Positions 34,511 to 43,916 are shown, numbered from the stretch's first letter. The stretch is DNA of 64,000 nt from an uncultured Acetatifactor sp. (GCA_910585015.1 CAJUCT010000012.1:26861-90860), one strand, 5' to 3'. Numbers and translations: made by a program. Notes: a model not told the origin generated them from the sequence alone.

Positions 34511-34993
34511 ATGAAAAAAGAAAATACCGCGAAAAGACTAAATAAGATTATGTCAGAAAGAAATTTAAGACAAATAGATATTCTTGAACATGTAAAACCA
34601 TTTTGTGTCAAATACGACATCAAAATGAATAAATCCGATATCAGCCAATATGTTTCTGGAAAGGTTGAACCCAGCCAGGAGAAGTTAGTAGTTTTAGGTA
34701 TGGCGCTGAATGTTAGTGAAGCTTGGCTCATGGGCTTTGATGTTCCGATGGAACGCCATAACGAGGATGATTCCAAAAAAGAAGGTGCTCCAAAAATCAT
34801 GCAATACTACGAAATGCTCAATGACATAGGAAAGCATAAAGCCACAGAGCGGGTAAAGGAACTGACAGAGGTTCCCAGATACGCAAAGAATGATCCCAAT
34901 TATGTCAACGCCGCTCATGCAGATAACTATGTCAATGCTCCGGAAGAATTAAAAAGGCTGGAAGAACATATTATGGATGACGAAAATTACTAA
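34511..34993 (+). CDS. XRE-family (cI-like) repressor
   Basis: 160 residues. N-terminal helix-turn-helix (about 5-70: RQIDILEHVKPFC, MNKSDISQYVSGKVEPSQEK); the C-terminal part is helical and lacks a LexA-type autoprotease domain, so inactivation probably depends on the adjacent ImmA-like protease. Start at 34511, where AAAGGGGGG lies upstream; an upstream in-frame ATG is inside the promoter. It should hold the tailocin genes off until DNA damage or another signal. Confidence 0.83.
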   Translation: MKKENTAKRLNKIMSERNLRQIDILEHVKPFCVKYDIKMNKSDISQYVSGKVEPSQEKLVVLGMALNVSEAWLMGFDVPMERHNEDDSKKEGAPKIMQYYEMLNDIGKHKATERVKELTEVPRYAKNDPNYVNAAHADNYVNAPEELKRLEEHIMDDENY

Positions 34994-35042
34994 GTTTTTG
35001 GGATGATTAGTCATTCAAATTTTTGCAAAAGGAGATCCCTAA

Positions 35043-35501
35043 ATGATTGCATACGAAGAACTCTTAATGGAATCGACCGAGAATGGCATTATTGCAAAAG
35101 AGAAAAATCTCCCAATTAGCAAAGGAAGAATTAAAGGAAACCGAATTGCCGTAAGAGCAGGGCTAACGGAAAAGGAAAAGAAATGCATTCTGGCCGAGGA
35201 ACTAGGACACTATTATACAGGCTCTGGAGATATACTTGACCTGTCCATAACGGCAAACAGGAAGCAGGAGGCCCGCGGCCGAATATATGCATATAATAAG
35301 CTAATCGGTCTCATGGGAATAATAGATGCTTATAAAAATTGTTGCCAAAGCCTCTATGAGTCAGCAAAATATCTCGAGGTAACTGAGGAGTTTCTGAGAG
35401 AGGCCCTGGAATATTATAAAAATAAATATGGAAGATGTGTTACTGTGGATAATTACACCATATTTTTTGAACCATACATTGGTGTTTTGGAACTTAAATA
35501 G
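35043..35501 (+). CDS. ImmA/IrrE-like metallopeptidase
   Basis: 152 residues starting MIAYEELLMESTENGI. The zinc-site motif reads AEELGHYYT: the first histidine of HExxH is glutamate, a variant I recall from this phage subgroup, so activity is likely but not certain. AAAGGAG precedes the ATG. In ICEBs1 the ImmA protease cleaves the neighbouring repressor; here it follows the repressor gene by 49 bases on the same strand, so the same role is inferred. Confidence 0.8.
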   Translation: MIAYEELLMESTENGIIAKEKNLPISKGRIKGNRIAVRAGLTEKEKKCILAEELGHYYTGSGDILDLSITANRKQEARGRIYAYNKLIGLMGIIDAYKNCCQSLYESAKYLEVTEEFLREALEYYKNKYGRCVTVDNYTIFFEPYIGVLELK

Positions 35502-35609
35502 AATACGTAATTAGGGCATTATAAAGATGCCCTCAGCATCTGTATTTCCAGATTGCTGCAGGAAAGCTAAAACATATAACGCGGCAGTTGCGATGTCACA
35601 GCATATAGA

Positions 35610-35649
35610 AACAGCGGATTCCCTGTATTATACAAAGGAATCCGCTGTT
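35610..35649 (-). terminator. Hairpin after the tRNA genes
   Basis: Perfect 13-bp arms AACAGCGGATTCC and complement around a 14-base loop, 20 bases beyond the 3' end of tRNA-Leu. The T-run is short. It separates the tRNA pair from the tailocin. Confidence 0.6.
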
Positions 35650-35668
35650 TTAAGGATATCTCTTTTAC

Positions 35669-35752
35669 TGCTGGTGGCCGGACTTGAACCGGCACGGTGT
35701 TGCCACCGAGGGATTTTAAGTCCCTTGCGTCTGCCTATTCCGCCACACCAGC
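35669..35752 (-). tRNA. tRNA-Leu (anticodon TAA)
   Basis: 84 bases with 7-bp acceptor GCTGGTG/CACCAGC, an anticodon stem AGGGA/TCCCT, loop CTTAAAA (anticodon TAA), a long variable arm and GGTTCAAGTCC in the T arm. CCA is not encoded. The tailocin locus ends about 170 bases away, so the ancestral phage may have entered beside this gene. Confidence 0.95.
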
Positions 35753-35823
35753 TGACGCTTTGTACCGGGCAGATCATGAAACCCTGCCATATATTCTATG
35801 CATACCCCTGCGGGAAAATGCAG

Positions 35824-35905
35824 TGGATGGAGGTGGATTCGAACCACCGAAGCAATTTGCAGCAGATTTACAGTCTGTCCCCTTTGGCCACTCGGGAATC
35901 CATCC
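35824..35905 (-). tRNA. tRNA-Tyr (anticodon GTA)
   Basis: 82 bases with acceptor GGATGGA/TCCATCC, anticodon loop CTGTAAA (GTA), a long variable arm and GGTTCGAATCC in the T arm. CCA is not encoded. It lies 71 bases upstream of tRNA-Leu in the same orientation. Confidence 0.95.
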
Positions 35906-36029
35906 ACAAAAAGCGCATCAACGCTTTAACCTTAGCCATTGTAGCATATATCACCCTAAAATGCAACTGCATTTTGCAAAAAATGCCTGACGGAAAATAC
36001 TTAGCAGCGGCAAAAGAACAAACACCATA

Positions 36030-38129
36030 TTATTGTTTCTGATGTTTTAATACCACCGCCGAAAATTTAGGAAGCAATATCTTAATCTTTCCGGCATAGA
36101 TCCGGTGCTCCACGCTCTCTGTGGTATAACCGCCATCATGGGTCTGGATCAGCTGTACCATGGTGCCTGTGCGGGGAATGTTGGCCTCCCACACCGGTAC
36201 TTCCTTCTCCAGATCATAGCAATTGTTGTTGACCAGAATCACACACTGCTCCTGCCGTGTGAAACGCCCGTAAGCCAGGTAATTATAGTCGGAATCAATA
36301 TATTTGATGGAACCGGTCTTTAACTCCTGACAACTCTTGTGAATCCTGATGATTTGCTTATGAAAATCAATCAACTCATGGTCCTCATGTCCCCAGGGAT
36401 AGGTTCTCCTGTTGTCAGGATCCGTGAAGCCGCACACGCCCGCCTCATCCCCATAATAGATGGTCGGAGCGCCCACCCAGGTCATCTGCATCACCACCGC
36501 AATCCGAAATACGGCTTTATTGACATCCTGATTGGCCGCCTCCGGCCCCAGGGTGCTGGTTCGGGCCACCTTATGGTTGGTGCGGGTCAGGAAGCGGGAA
36601 TGGTCGTGGTTGGACAACTCATTCATGGCCACCTGCCAACTGGGCATGGCCAGGTTAGAACTGTGGTGTTTCATAGCGCCCCAGAAGCTGTCCGCATTGC
36701 CCAGAAGATCTTCCCGAAAGTCATCGCTGTGCTTTTCCATGCCCGTCAAAAACCACGTTACCGGCTCCATAAAGGCGTCATAGTTCATAACCGTATCCCA
36801 CTCGTTGCCCTGGAGCCACTCCCTGGTGTTGCCATAATGCTCCGCCAGAATGATGGCATTGGGGTTGGCCTCTTTGACCACCCGCCTAAACTCCTGCCAG
36901 AAATGATGATTGAACTCAGGACTGTGCCCCAGGTCCGCCGCCACATCCAGACGCCAGCCATCCACATTGTATGGAGGAGACACCCATTTGGCACCGATAT
37001 ACAGCACATAGTCAAGCAATTCTTTAGAACCCTCGTAATTCAGTTTGGGCAGGGTGTCATGCCCCCACCAGCCGTCATAATCTTTGTTATAGGGCCAATT
37101 GTTACTGTAGAAGGCAAAATAATCCTTGTAAGGACTGTCGCCGGACACATGGGCGCCCTTCTCATATCCCGGCGCATGTTCATAGATCCGCTCCCGATCC
37201 ATCCACTTATTGAAGGAACCACAGTGATTGAACACACCGTCCAAGATCACCTTCATACCCCGGCGATGGGCCTCTTCCACCACCCGGACAAAAAGCGAGT
37301 TGCTGGCCTCCAGATTGGCCTTGTTGGTGACACGGTCAATATATCTGCTGGCATGACTGTTATCCTTGTCCCCGGGAGGGAGCAGTTCCCCTTGATCACT
37401 GAGAATCCGCCCGAAATGAGGATCGATATAATCATAGTCCTGAATATCATACTTATGGTTGGACGGAGATACGAACAGGGGATTAAAATATATCACCTCT
37501 ATGCCCAGGTCCTGCAGATAGTCCATTTTGTCCAGTACGCCCTGCAAATCCCCCCCGTAAAATTCCCTCACATCCATCTGGGCGGGATAACAGTTCCAAT
37601 CCTCCACACGATGCACATGAGCCCCGATATAGGCATACTCGTCCGTCAGCACATCATTGGACGGATCTCCGTTGCAGAACCTATCCACATAGATCTGGTA
37701 CATAACCGCGCCCTTAGCCCATACGGGCGTCTTAAAGCCCGGCAGGATTACAAAATCATAATATTCATTTTCATCCCTGGCCAGACCCCTCACATCATAG
37801 ATACCGGAAATCTTGCCTGTCACAACCTCAAAGTGGTATGTGACCTTTTCATTCTCCAGCTGGAGTTCATGGGTATAATAGTCAAACAGTCCGTCAGACT
37901 CCGCCCGATTCATCAGATAACGCTGCTGCTTGCAGATTAAGAATACACGATCTACATTGTGCCAGGCCGTCCTGAAACGTATGGTCACTCTGTCATAAGG
38001 CGCCGGTTCGGCAGGACTTAAATAGTCCTCAGTGGTATCCGTAAAAAGAGCTCGTTTATTAAAAACAGGGCGCATTGTCGCCATGTACACCTGACTTTGT
38101 TCCACTTTGCGTATATGATCTATATTCAT
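36030..38129 (-). CDS. GH13 neopullulanase/cyclomaltodextrinase-type amylase
   Basis: 699 residues, no signal peptide, so cytoplasmic. An N-terminal beta domain (1 to about 125) is followed by the GH13 barrel. Motifs: GWRLDVAADLG (nucleophile Asp near 395), ILAEHYGN (acid/base Glu near 430), NELSNHDHSR (transition-state Asp near 506). The extra N-domain and the sequence YQIYVDRFCNGD fit subfamily GH13_20, which hydrolyses maltodextrins, cyclodextrins or pullulan. GGGAGGTAAG precedes the ATG. It appears to be a single-gene unit. Confidence 0.9.
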   Translation of the reverse strand: MNIDHIRKVEQSQVYMATMRPVFNKRALFTDTTEDYLSPAEPAPYDRVTIRFRTAWHNVDRVFLICKQQRYLMNRAESDGLFDYYTHELQLENEKVTYHFEVVTGKISGIYDVRGLARDENEYYDFVILPGFKTPVWAKGAVMYQIYVDRFCNGDPSNDVLTDEYAYIGAHVHRVEDWNCYPAQMDVREFYGGDLQGVLDKMDYLQDLGIEVIYFNPLFVSPSNHKYDIQDYDYIDPHFGRILSDQGELLPPGDKDNSHASRYIDRVTNKANLEASNSLFVRVVEEAHRRGMKVILDGVFNHCGSFNKWMDRERIYEHAPGYEKGAHVSGDSPYKDYFAFYSNNWPYNKDYDGWWGHDTLPKLNYEGSKELLDYVLYIGAKWVSPPYNVDGWRLDVAADLGHSPEFNHHFWQEFRRVVKEANPNAIILAEHYGNTREWLQGNEWDTVMNYDAFMEPVTWFLTGMEKHSDDFREDLLGNADSFWGAMKHHSSNLAMPSWQVAMNELSNHDHSRFLTRTNHKVARTSTLGPEAANQDVNKAVFRIAVVMQMTWVGAPTIYYGDEAGVCGFTDPDNRRTYPWGHEDHELIDFHKQIIRIHKSCQELKTGSIKYIDSDYNYLAYGRFTRQEQCVILVNNNCYDLEKEVPVWEANIPRTGTMVQLIQTHDGGYTTESVEHRIYAGKIKILLPKFSAVVLKHQKQ

Positions 38130-38469
38130 GCCCTTACCTCCCGATTAACGTGGTGTGCATTACTTCTATTTTAATATTTTATGATTGCCAGCGCAAGTGT
38201 TTGATCTTCTCAGTTCCCCAGTACTATAGTACTAGTTAGCCACGGCAGGACTAGTAAAAAAGACAGCCGCTAAGCTGTCCTTTTTAGAGAAGGTATTTCT
38301 TTCTTATGGGGTATAGCAAAAAACTATATAATGTATTGGGGGGTTACGTATATTATAATACCATGGGTCTCCGGTTTTGCATAGACTCAGATTTCACAAA
38401 TATTACAAAATTGCCCCTGTATTTTTGTGTATTTTGCCGCATATAATATGACACATTCTCCTTCAATAA
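38130..38469. other. Intergenic region with GH13 promoter
   Basis: Minus strand: TTGCGC (38191-38196), 17 bases, TAAAAT (38168-38173) is a plausible promoter for the GH13 gene. A small perfect palindrome AGTACTATAGTACT lies near 38220. The ftsH terminator is listed separately. About 170 bases between that terminator and the ftsH stop show nothing further. Confidence 0.5.
38255..38286 (-). terminator. Terminator downstream of ftsH
   Basis: AAAGGACAGC/GCTGTCTTT-type stem with a short loop, followed by six T on the minus strand and TTTTT on the plus strand. Confidence 0.75.
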
Positions 38470-40278
38470 CTATACCGCCTGGAATAGCGCCTCAAACTCT
38501 TCCTGACCGATCTTCTCCTTCTGCAGCAACAGTTCCGCACAACTGTGCAGCACATTCTCATGTTCCAGAATAAGCGCCTTCGCCTTGGCATAGCACTCGT
38601 CAATAATGGCCTTAACCTCTTTGTCAATCTCACCGGAAATAGTCTCGCTGTGACTCTTGGCATGAGCCAGATCCTTGCCGATGAACACCTCATCGTCATC
38701 GTCGTCATAACAGATCACGCCAATCTGATCGGACATGCCGTAGCGGGTCACCATACGGCGGGCCTCCTTGGTAGCTTTCTTGATATCACTGGAAGCGCCG
38801 GTAGTAATATCCTTGAAAATAATTTCCTCAGCGATCCGTCCGCCCAGAGATACCATGATATCCTGCAGCATTCTGCCCTTGGTCAGGAACATTTCGTCTT
38901 GTTCCGGCAGGGGCATGGTATAGCCCGCCGCTCCCAGTCCCGTGGGGATAATGGATACCGTATGCACCGGACCTACATCGGGCAGTACATGGAACAGAAT
39001 TGCATGACCCGCCTCGTGATAGGCGGTGATCTTCTTCTCCTTTTCGGATATGATACGGCTCTTCTTCTCCGCACCGATGCCCACCTTGACAAAAGCGGCC
39101 TCGATGTCCTCCTGCTGTACATAGGCTCGGTCCTTCTTGGCGGCATTGATGGCGGCCTCATTCATCAGATTCTCCAGATCTGCCCCGGAGAATCCCGCCG
39201 TAGTCTGTGCCACCCTCTCCAGGTTCACATCCTCCGAAAGCGCCTTATTGCGGGCATGTACTTTCAAGATCTCTTCTCTGCCCCGCACATCCGGCCTTCC
39301 CACTGCCACCTTCCGGTCAAAACGACCCGGGCGCAATATGGCAGGGTCCAGAATATCCACACGGTTGGTAGCCGCCATGACGATGATTCCTTCATTGACA
39401 CCGAAACCGTCCATCTCCACCAGCAACTGATTCAAGGTCTGCTCCCTCTCGTCATGGCCGCCGCCCATGCCGGTGCCCCGCCTGCGGGCCACGGCATCGA
39501 TCTCGTCAATAAAGACAATACAGGGAGAATTTCTCTTGGCATCCGCAAACAGATCCCTGACACGACTGGCGCCCACGCCCACAAACATCTCCACAAAATC
39601 GGAGCCGGAGATGCTGAAAAACGGCACCCCCGCCTCGCCTGCCACGGCTTTGGCCAGCAGGGTCTTACCGGTTCCGGGAGGTCCCTCCAGAAGTACGCCC
39701 TTGGGAATCCGGGCTCCCAGCTTAGTATATTTGGAGGGGGAACGCAGGAAATCTACAATCTCCTCCAGTTCCTCTTTCTCCTCCTTAAGACCTGCCACCA
39801 TGCCGAAATTGGTCTTGTTCTCCCCGGCAAAGATCCGCACCGCCCGATGCCTGCCGAAATTCATCATCTTGCTGTTGCCGCCCCCCGCGTTCTGGGCATT
39901 CATCATCATAAAGAAGAAAATGAACATGGCTGCAATGACCAGCAGGGGCAGTATGGTGGTCAGAAACAGACTCTCCCTCTCGATATCCTCCACGGTGGGT
40001 TCATAGCCGTGCTCCCTGGCAATGGCCTCCACCTCACGGATATCCGTGGCGTACAGTTCCTTCACCACTTCTCCAAACACCACTTTAGCATATCCGGTGG
40101 GCGCTTCTCTGTTGGGCGTGATGATAACCTCACGAACCGCGCCGCTGTCCAGATCCCTGATAAACTGTGCCTGAGTGTAGTCATTTTCCTGCCTTCGAAA
40201 CATGGAGATCACTGCCAGCATGACCAGCAGGAATGCAATTATTATAAAATATGAACTAAAATATCTGTTTGGTTTCAA
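38470..40278 (-). CDS. ftsH: ATP-dependent zinc metalloprotease FtsH
   Basis: 602-residue membrane AAA+ protease that degrades damaged membrane proteins and regulators. Two N-terminal membrane helices flank a short external domain; then Walker A GPPGTGKT near 197-204, Walker B (CIVFIDEIDA), and zinc site HEAGH near 418-422. I prefer the TTG at 40278, because AGGAGG lies 6 bases upstream; a TTG at 40296 with a weaker site would add six residues. It ends the conserved spoIIE-tilS-hpt-ftsH series. Confidence 0.95.
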   Translation of the reverse strand: MKPNRYFSSYFIIIAFLLVMLAVISMFRRQENDYTQAQFIRDLDSGAVREVIITPNREAPTGYAKVVFGEVVKELYATDIREVEAIAREHGYEPTVEDIERESLFLTTILPLLVIAAMFIFFFMMMNAQNAGGGNSKMMNFGRHRAVRIFAGENKTNFGMVAGLKEEKEELEEIVDFLRSPSKYTKLGARIPKGVLLEGPPGTGKTLLAKAVAGEAGVPFFSISGSDFVEMFVGVGASRVRDLFADAKRNSPCIVFIDEIDAVARRRGTGMGGGHDEREQTLNQLLVEMDGFGVNEGIIVMAATNRVDILDPAILRPGRFDRKVAVGRPDVRGREEILKVHARNKALSEDVNLERVAQTTAGFSGADLENLMNEAAINAAKKDRAYVQQEDIEAAFVKVGIGAEKKSRIISEKEKKITAYHEAGHAILFHVLPDVGPVHTVSIIPTGLGAAGYTMPLPEQDEMFLTKGRMLQDIMVSLGGRIAEEIIFKDITTGASSDIKKATKEARRMVTRYGMSDQIGVICYDDDDDEVFIGKDLAHAKSHSETISGEIDKEVKAIIDECYAKAKALILEHENVLHSCAELLLQKEKIGQEEFEALFQAV

Positions 40279-40340
40279 TGGACGCCTCCTAATCAAACTT
40301 ACCTTGTCCCTGTATAATTATGTTTGGCTTTAACCAGACT

Positions 40341-40370
40341 CCTGCCGGGCCTGCGATATTGCGTTAATCA
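40341..40370 (-). repeat. Half copy of the dispersed hairpin repeat
   Basis: On the minus strand ATTAACGCAATATCGCAGGC matches one arm and flank of the repeat at 7851-7899 (TTAACGCARTATCGCAGG); the second arm is missing and GGCAGGAG follows. It lies between hpt and ftsH. Confidence 0.45.
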
Positions 40371-40388
40371 GTATCCGGTAGTTTCACT

Positions 40389-40910
40389 TCAAAACTTTAC
40401 GACACCGATATAGGGCAGGTTCCGATATCTCTGGTCGTAATCCAGGCCGTACCCCACCACAAACTCATCCGGGATCTGAAAACCGGTGTAATCCACATGC
40501 ACATCCACAACTCTGCGCTCCGGCTTATCCAGCAGAGTACACAGACGCAGGGACTTAGGCCCCCGGTCACGCAGCATCTCCAGCAGATAACTCAACGTTC
40601 TGCCGGAATCCACGATATCCTCCACCACCAGCACATCCTTGTCCTTGAGGGATTCATCCAGATCCTTCACAATCTTCACCACACCGCTGGACTTGGTATC
40701 CTTGCCATAGCTGGACACGGACATAAAGTCCAGCGATACGGGTACACTGATGCGTTTGGCCAGTTCGCACATGAAAAAGCTGCCGCCCTTCAACACACAT
40801 ACCAGATGCACCTGCCTGCCCTCATAATCCCGGCTGATCTGCTCGCCGATGGCCTGGATTCTGGCATCTACATCCGCCTCTGCTATTAACACCTCTACAT
40901 GTTCCGCCAT
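40389..40910 (-). CDS. hpt: Hypoxanthine phosphoribosyltransferase
   Basis: 173 residues; salvages hypoxanthine and guanine to IMP and GMP with PRPP. The PRPP-binding loop is VLVVEDIVDSGRTLSYLL and the substrate-specificity region is VVGYGLDYDQRYRNLPYIG. AAAGGAG precedes the ATG. It lies between tilS and ftsH as in most Firmicutes. Confidence 0.95.
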   Translation of the reverse strand: MAEHVEVLIAEADVDARIQAIGEQISRDYEGRQVHLVCVLKGGSFFMCELAKRISVPVSLDFMSVSSYGKDTKSSGVVKIVKDLDESLKDKDVLVVEDIVDSGRTLSYLLEMLRDRGPKSLRLCTLLDKPERRVVDVHVDYTGFQIPDEFVVGYGLDYDQRYRNLPYIGVVKF

Positions 40911-40928
40911 ATTTGCTCCTTTCGTACC

Positions 40929-42416
40929 TTATATACTTTCGTACTCCACTTGAAGAATCTGCCTTGTATCTGCGCTAATCTTGCAGGACTCACAGATCCG
41001 CCCGCCCGCTACCCACAGGATATGACTGCCCTGCGCCAGCAGAGGTATATGGTCCCGCTCCCGACAGGGCACCTTCTCGTCGATAAACAGAGTTTTAATG
41101 GTCTTGCGGCCATAGCCGAAGGGGGTCCGGATCTCCAGATAATCCCCTGTTCGCCGGGTTCTCCATTCCAATAGTTCTTCTATTTTATCACAATCGAACC
41201 ATTTCGTACACTGATTTTCCGAAAGATTCACACTTTTTTTCTCAAAATTTTCCGAATCTAACGCTTTTCCGTCCAGGTTTTCCCTCTCCAGACGCGTCAG
41301 CCGCAGCATACCTCCCGGTATCCGGCAGGTAAGACTCTCCCCCGGGCTTTGGGGCACCGGGACCGGAACGGAGACGGATATCTCTTCGCCACCGTCCGCC
41401 TCTTGCCGCCGCTCTAAAATAACCCTGTCATAGATGCGCGCCGCCCGGATTCCCTGGGGCAGGTGAATCTCCCTATTGCCCGGCTGCATACACAGCGCCA
41501 GCATCTGTTCCACCTGCCCGGCGCCCATATCCTTATGGGCCGGGGAGAGTTCCTTCAGCACGGACAGAAGCATCCCCTTCTGTATGGCAGGATGCAGATT
41601 TCCAAAAGCGGAACATACCAGTGTGAGCCTTGATGCCGCTCCCTCCTGCCCGGCCTCTTCCCTGACAATACACAGTTCCTCCGCCTGCCTGATCTGCTCC
41701 TCCATATAATCTTCAATTTCCCTAAAAATATCCGCCGTGCGGCACAGATGAGCCGCTGCCCCGCTGCAAATCTCTTTCTCCACGTAGGGCAGGATATGAC
41801 GTCGTATCCGGTTGCGGGTATAGGCATCCGTGTCGTTGGTGCTGTCCTGACAGTAAGAGATCCGCCGCTCCTTCAAGTAGTCTTCAATCTCCCTCCGTTC
41901 CAGCCCCAGCAGCGGCCTCACCACCCGCCCCCGCACCGGCCGGATGCTTCCCAAACCCGTCAATCCGGTGCCCCTGAACAGATTGAGCAGCATGGTCTCC
42001 GCCCGATCTCCCGCATTGTGGGCCACGGCTATCTTCTGTGCCTGCCGCCGCCGCATCTCCCTGGCAAAAGCTTCATAGCGCGCCTGCCGCCCCGCCTCCT
42101 CGGTGGAACAGCCCTGCCGCCGGGCCAGCGCCTGCACATCCTCTTCCACCAATACAAAAGGTACTTCCAGCCCCCGGCACAATTCCTCCGCATAAGCCGC
42201 GTCCCGGCCCGCGTCGGGCCGGACGCCGTGATTCACATGCACCACATACAGCCGAATCCCCAGTTCCCCGCAAAGTCTGTGTAACGCAAACAAGAGGCAG
42301 ACAGAATCCGCCCCCCCAGACACGCCCAGCACTACCCCGTCCCCCGGTGTAAACAGCCGATGCGCCCTACAGTATGCCATTACTCGCTTTTCCAAATCAT
42401 AGTATTGCCCGTTCAT
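40929..42416 (-). CDS. tilS: tRNA(Ile)-lysidine synthetase
   Basis: 495 residues. Converts C34 of the CAU-anticodon tRNA-Ile to lysidine. The PP-loop motif SGGADS is at 33-38. The C-terminal TilS domain follows a region (about 330-430) with low-complexity linker. Ribosome site is weak (AGGGAT). It sits 18 bases upstream of hpt. Confidence 0.93.
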   Translation of the reverse strand: MNGQYYDLEKRVMAYCRAHRLFTPGDGVVLGVSGGADSVCLLFALHRLCGELGIRLYVVHVNHGVRPDAGRDAAYAEELCRGLEVPFVLVEEDVQALARRQGCSTEEAGRQARYEAFAREMRRRQAQKIAVAHNAGDRAETMLLNLFRGTGLTGLGSIRPVRGRVVRPLLGLERREIEDYLKERRISYCQDSTNDTDAYTRNRIRRHILPYVEKEICSGAAAHLCRTADIFREIEDYMEEQIRQAEELCIVREEAGQEGAASRLTLVCSAFGNLHPAIQKGMLLSVLKELSPAHKDMGAGQVEQMLALCMQPGNREIHLPQGIRAARIYDRVILERRQEADGGEEISVSVPVPVPQSPGESLTCRIPGGMLRLTRLERENLDGKALDSENFEKKSVNLSENQCTKWFDCDKIEELLEWRTRRTGDYLEIRTPFGYGRKTIKTLFIDEKVPCRERDHIPLLAQGSHILWVAGGRICESCKISADTRQILQVEYESI

Positions 42417-42472
42417 ATCCCTATGATAGCCACTTTATCACAAAATGTCAATGAAAGTTCCGAAAATCCCCC

Positions 42473-43759
42473 TCACCTGTGACTGTCAAACACCCCCAAT
42501 ACCAGCACGGTCATATCGTCCATAATGCGCCCCTGGCTGCAGCGAAGCACAAACTGCAGCAGGTTCCCGGCCATCTCATCCGGGTGCTGTTCCCGCATAC
42601 TCTCCAGGTACCGGACCATGGCATCCTCATACCCGCTTTCCCGCAGCGCATCCAACACCCCGTCGGACACCATAATGATATAGTCGTTGTCAATCAGTTC
42701 GCGGCTCACGCTGCGGCGCAATGCCTCCTGGGCCTCCCGGTCTTCCCCAGCCGCCAAAATCCCCAGGGGCAGACCCGGCAGACTGATCTGCTCCACATAA
42801 CTGTTGCTCTTCAGGAAGGAGGCCGCCGCCCCCACCTTGCGGAACACACACATCCCCTGATATAAGTTCAGGCTGCAAATATCCAATGTGGACATATTGC
42901 GCCTTCCCGACACGTCCCCTGATGCCAGCAGGGCGCTGTTTACCAGACTCACCGCCATGTCTGTCTCAAAACCGGCCTCCAGCATTTTTTCCATCATGTC
43001 CAGCACCTGGCTGCTGTCCGCGCCGGCCTCCTCGCCGCAGCCCATGCCGTCGGAGAGCAGCACAGTCAGCCAGCCCCTGTCTGACTGAATGATGGAATAA
43101 TTGTCTCCTGAGACCGTCTCGTTTTCCTTCACCGCCCGGGCGCTTCCGGACAATACCACAAAACGGGGCTCCTCCACAAACAGATATGTGCCCTCCCGCT
43201 CCTCAATCTGCTGGGGGCTGGTCACGGATACAATAAGCCGCCGCCCCAACAGTACCGAGAGCATGTCCGCCACCTCCTGGCTGTTGCGGCCCACCATCCG
43301 CTGGGTGAGCATATGCAGCCCTATGATCATCCCCGGCCTGTTTTCGATTTCTGTATCATCCATATGCTGCGGATCCCCGTCCTGCACCGGCTGGTCAATA
43401 TAAAATATATCCAGCACCGTGATCCCCTCCTGCTTTAGAGCTCGCATCACCAGCTTTTCCTCCCGCGCAGGAAGAGGCGTCAGACGGAATACTTCCGCCG
43501 CCAGCCTGGCCATGATCTGAGACATTTCATCCAGATTGTCACACAGCACCTGCCTGTTCTCCCAAAGCCTGCGCTCTTCCAGTACCTGCTGCCGGGATGC
43601 CCCCTCCCGCTGACCGGGCTTCCCGTGGGTAAAATCCTCCCGATAACTTCTGGACAGTTCCCGGAAACTGTCCGCGTAGGCCAAAAGCCTTCCCCTTCCA
43701 TAGTCCGATAGCATTATGCTCAACTGTTCCTGTCTCTCCCTGCCTGCTGTCATCAACAT
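42473..43759 (-). CDS. spoIIE: SpoIIE-type PP2C phosphatase without membrane domain
   Basis: 428 residues. The C-terminal half (about 215-428) is a PP2C-type Ser/Thr phosphatase with VLLSDGMGCGEEA, MVSDGVLDAL and DDMTVLVL. In the forespore SpoIIE dephosphorylates SpoIIAA to activate sigma-F. The N-terminal half resembles the regulatory/linker part of SpoIIE. Canonical SpoIIE (about 800 residues) has ten membrane helices before it; none are here, and only 186 bases separate the ATG from the next gene. GGAGCAGG precedes the ATG. Synteny with tilS-hpt-ftsH supports identity as spoIIE. Confidence 0.85.
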   Translation of the reverse strand: MLMTAGRERQEQLSIMLSDYGRGRLLAYADSFRELSRSYREDFTHGKPGQREGASRQQVLEERRLWENRQVLCDNLDEMSQIMARLAAEVFRLTPLPAREEKLVMRALKQEGITVLDIFYIDQPVQDGDPQHMDDTEIENRPGMIIGLHMLTQRMVGRNSQEVADMLSVLLGRRLIVSVTSPQQIEEREGTYLFVEEPRFVVLSGSARAVKENETVSGDNYSIIQSDRGWLTVLLSDGMGCGEEAGADSSQVLDMMEKMLEAGFETDMAVSLVNSALLASGDVSGRRNMSTLDICSLNLYQGMCVFRKVGAAASFLKSNSYVEQISLPGLPLGILAAGEDREAQEALRRSVSRELIDNDYIIMVSDGVLDALRESGYEDAMVRYLESMREQHPDEMAGNLLQFVLRCSQGRIMDDMTVLVLGVFDSHR

Positions 43760-43875
43760 AACATCACCTGCTCCCTATCCTATCCTTACGCCGCATATCC
43801 CGGCTCCCACCGGCGGCATCGTGCCTGTGTACACGACCTGCCAAAGCCTGTCCCGTGCAGCATTCACAAGTATAC

Positions 43876-43916
43876 AAAAAGCGGTCCATACTTTTTGTCA
43901 AAATATGGATCGCTTT
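43876..43916 (-). terminator. Terminator of the unknown gene at 43946
   Basis: Arms AGCGATCCATA/TATGGACCGCT (one mismatch) with a 13-base loop, followed by TTTTT on the minus strand. It lies about 30 bases after the stop codon and separates this gene from spoIIE. Confidence 0.75.

Noticed and set aside
35043..35501. ImmA-like protein lacking the first histidine of HExxH, as an inactivated protease
   Set aside because: EELGH in place of HELGH appears to be usual in this phage subgroup, so I do not call it broken; it stays a caution in the annotation.
19030..35905. Prophage integrated at tRNA-Leu with att sites
   Set aside because: No integrase and no duplicated tRNA end seen on the far side near 18900-19030. 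Proximity to the tRNA is noted but att sites cannot be supported.
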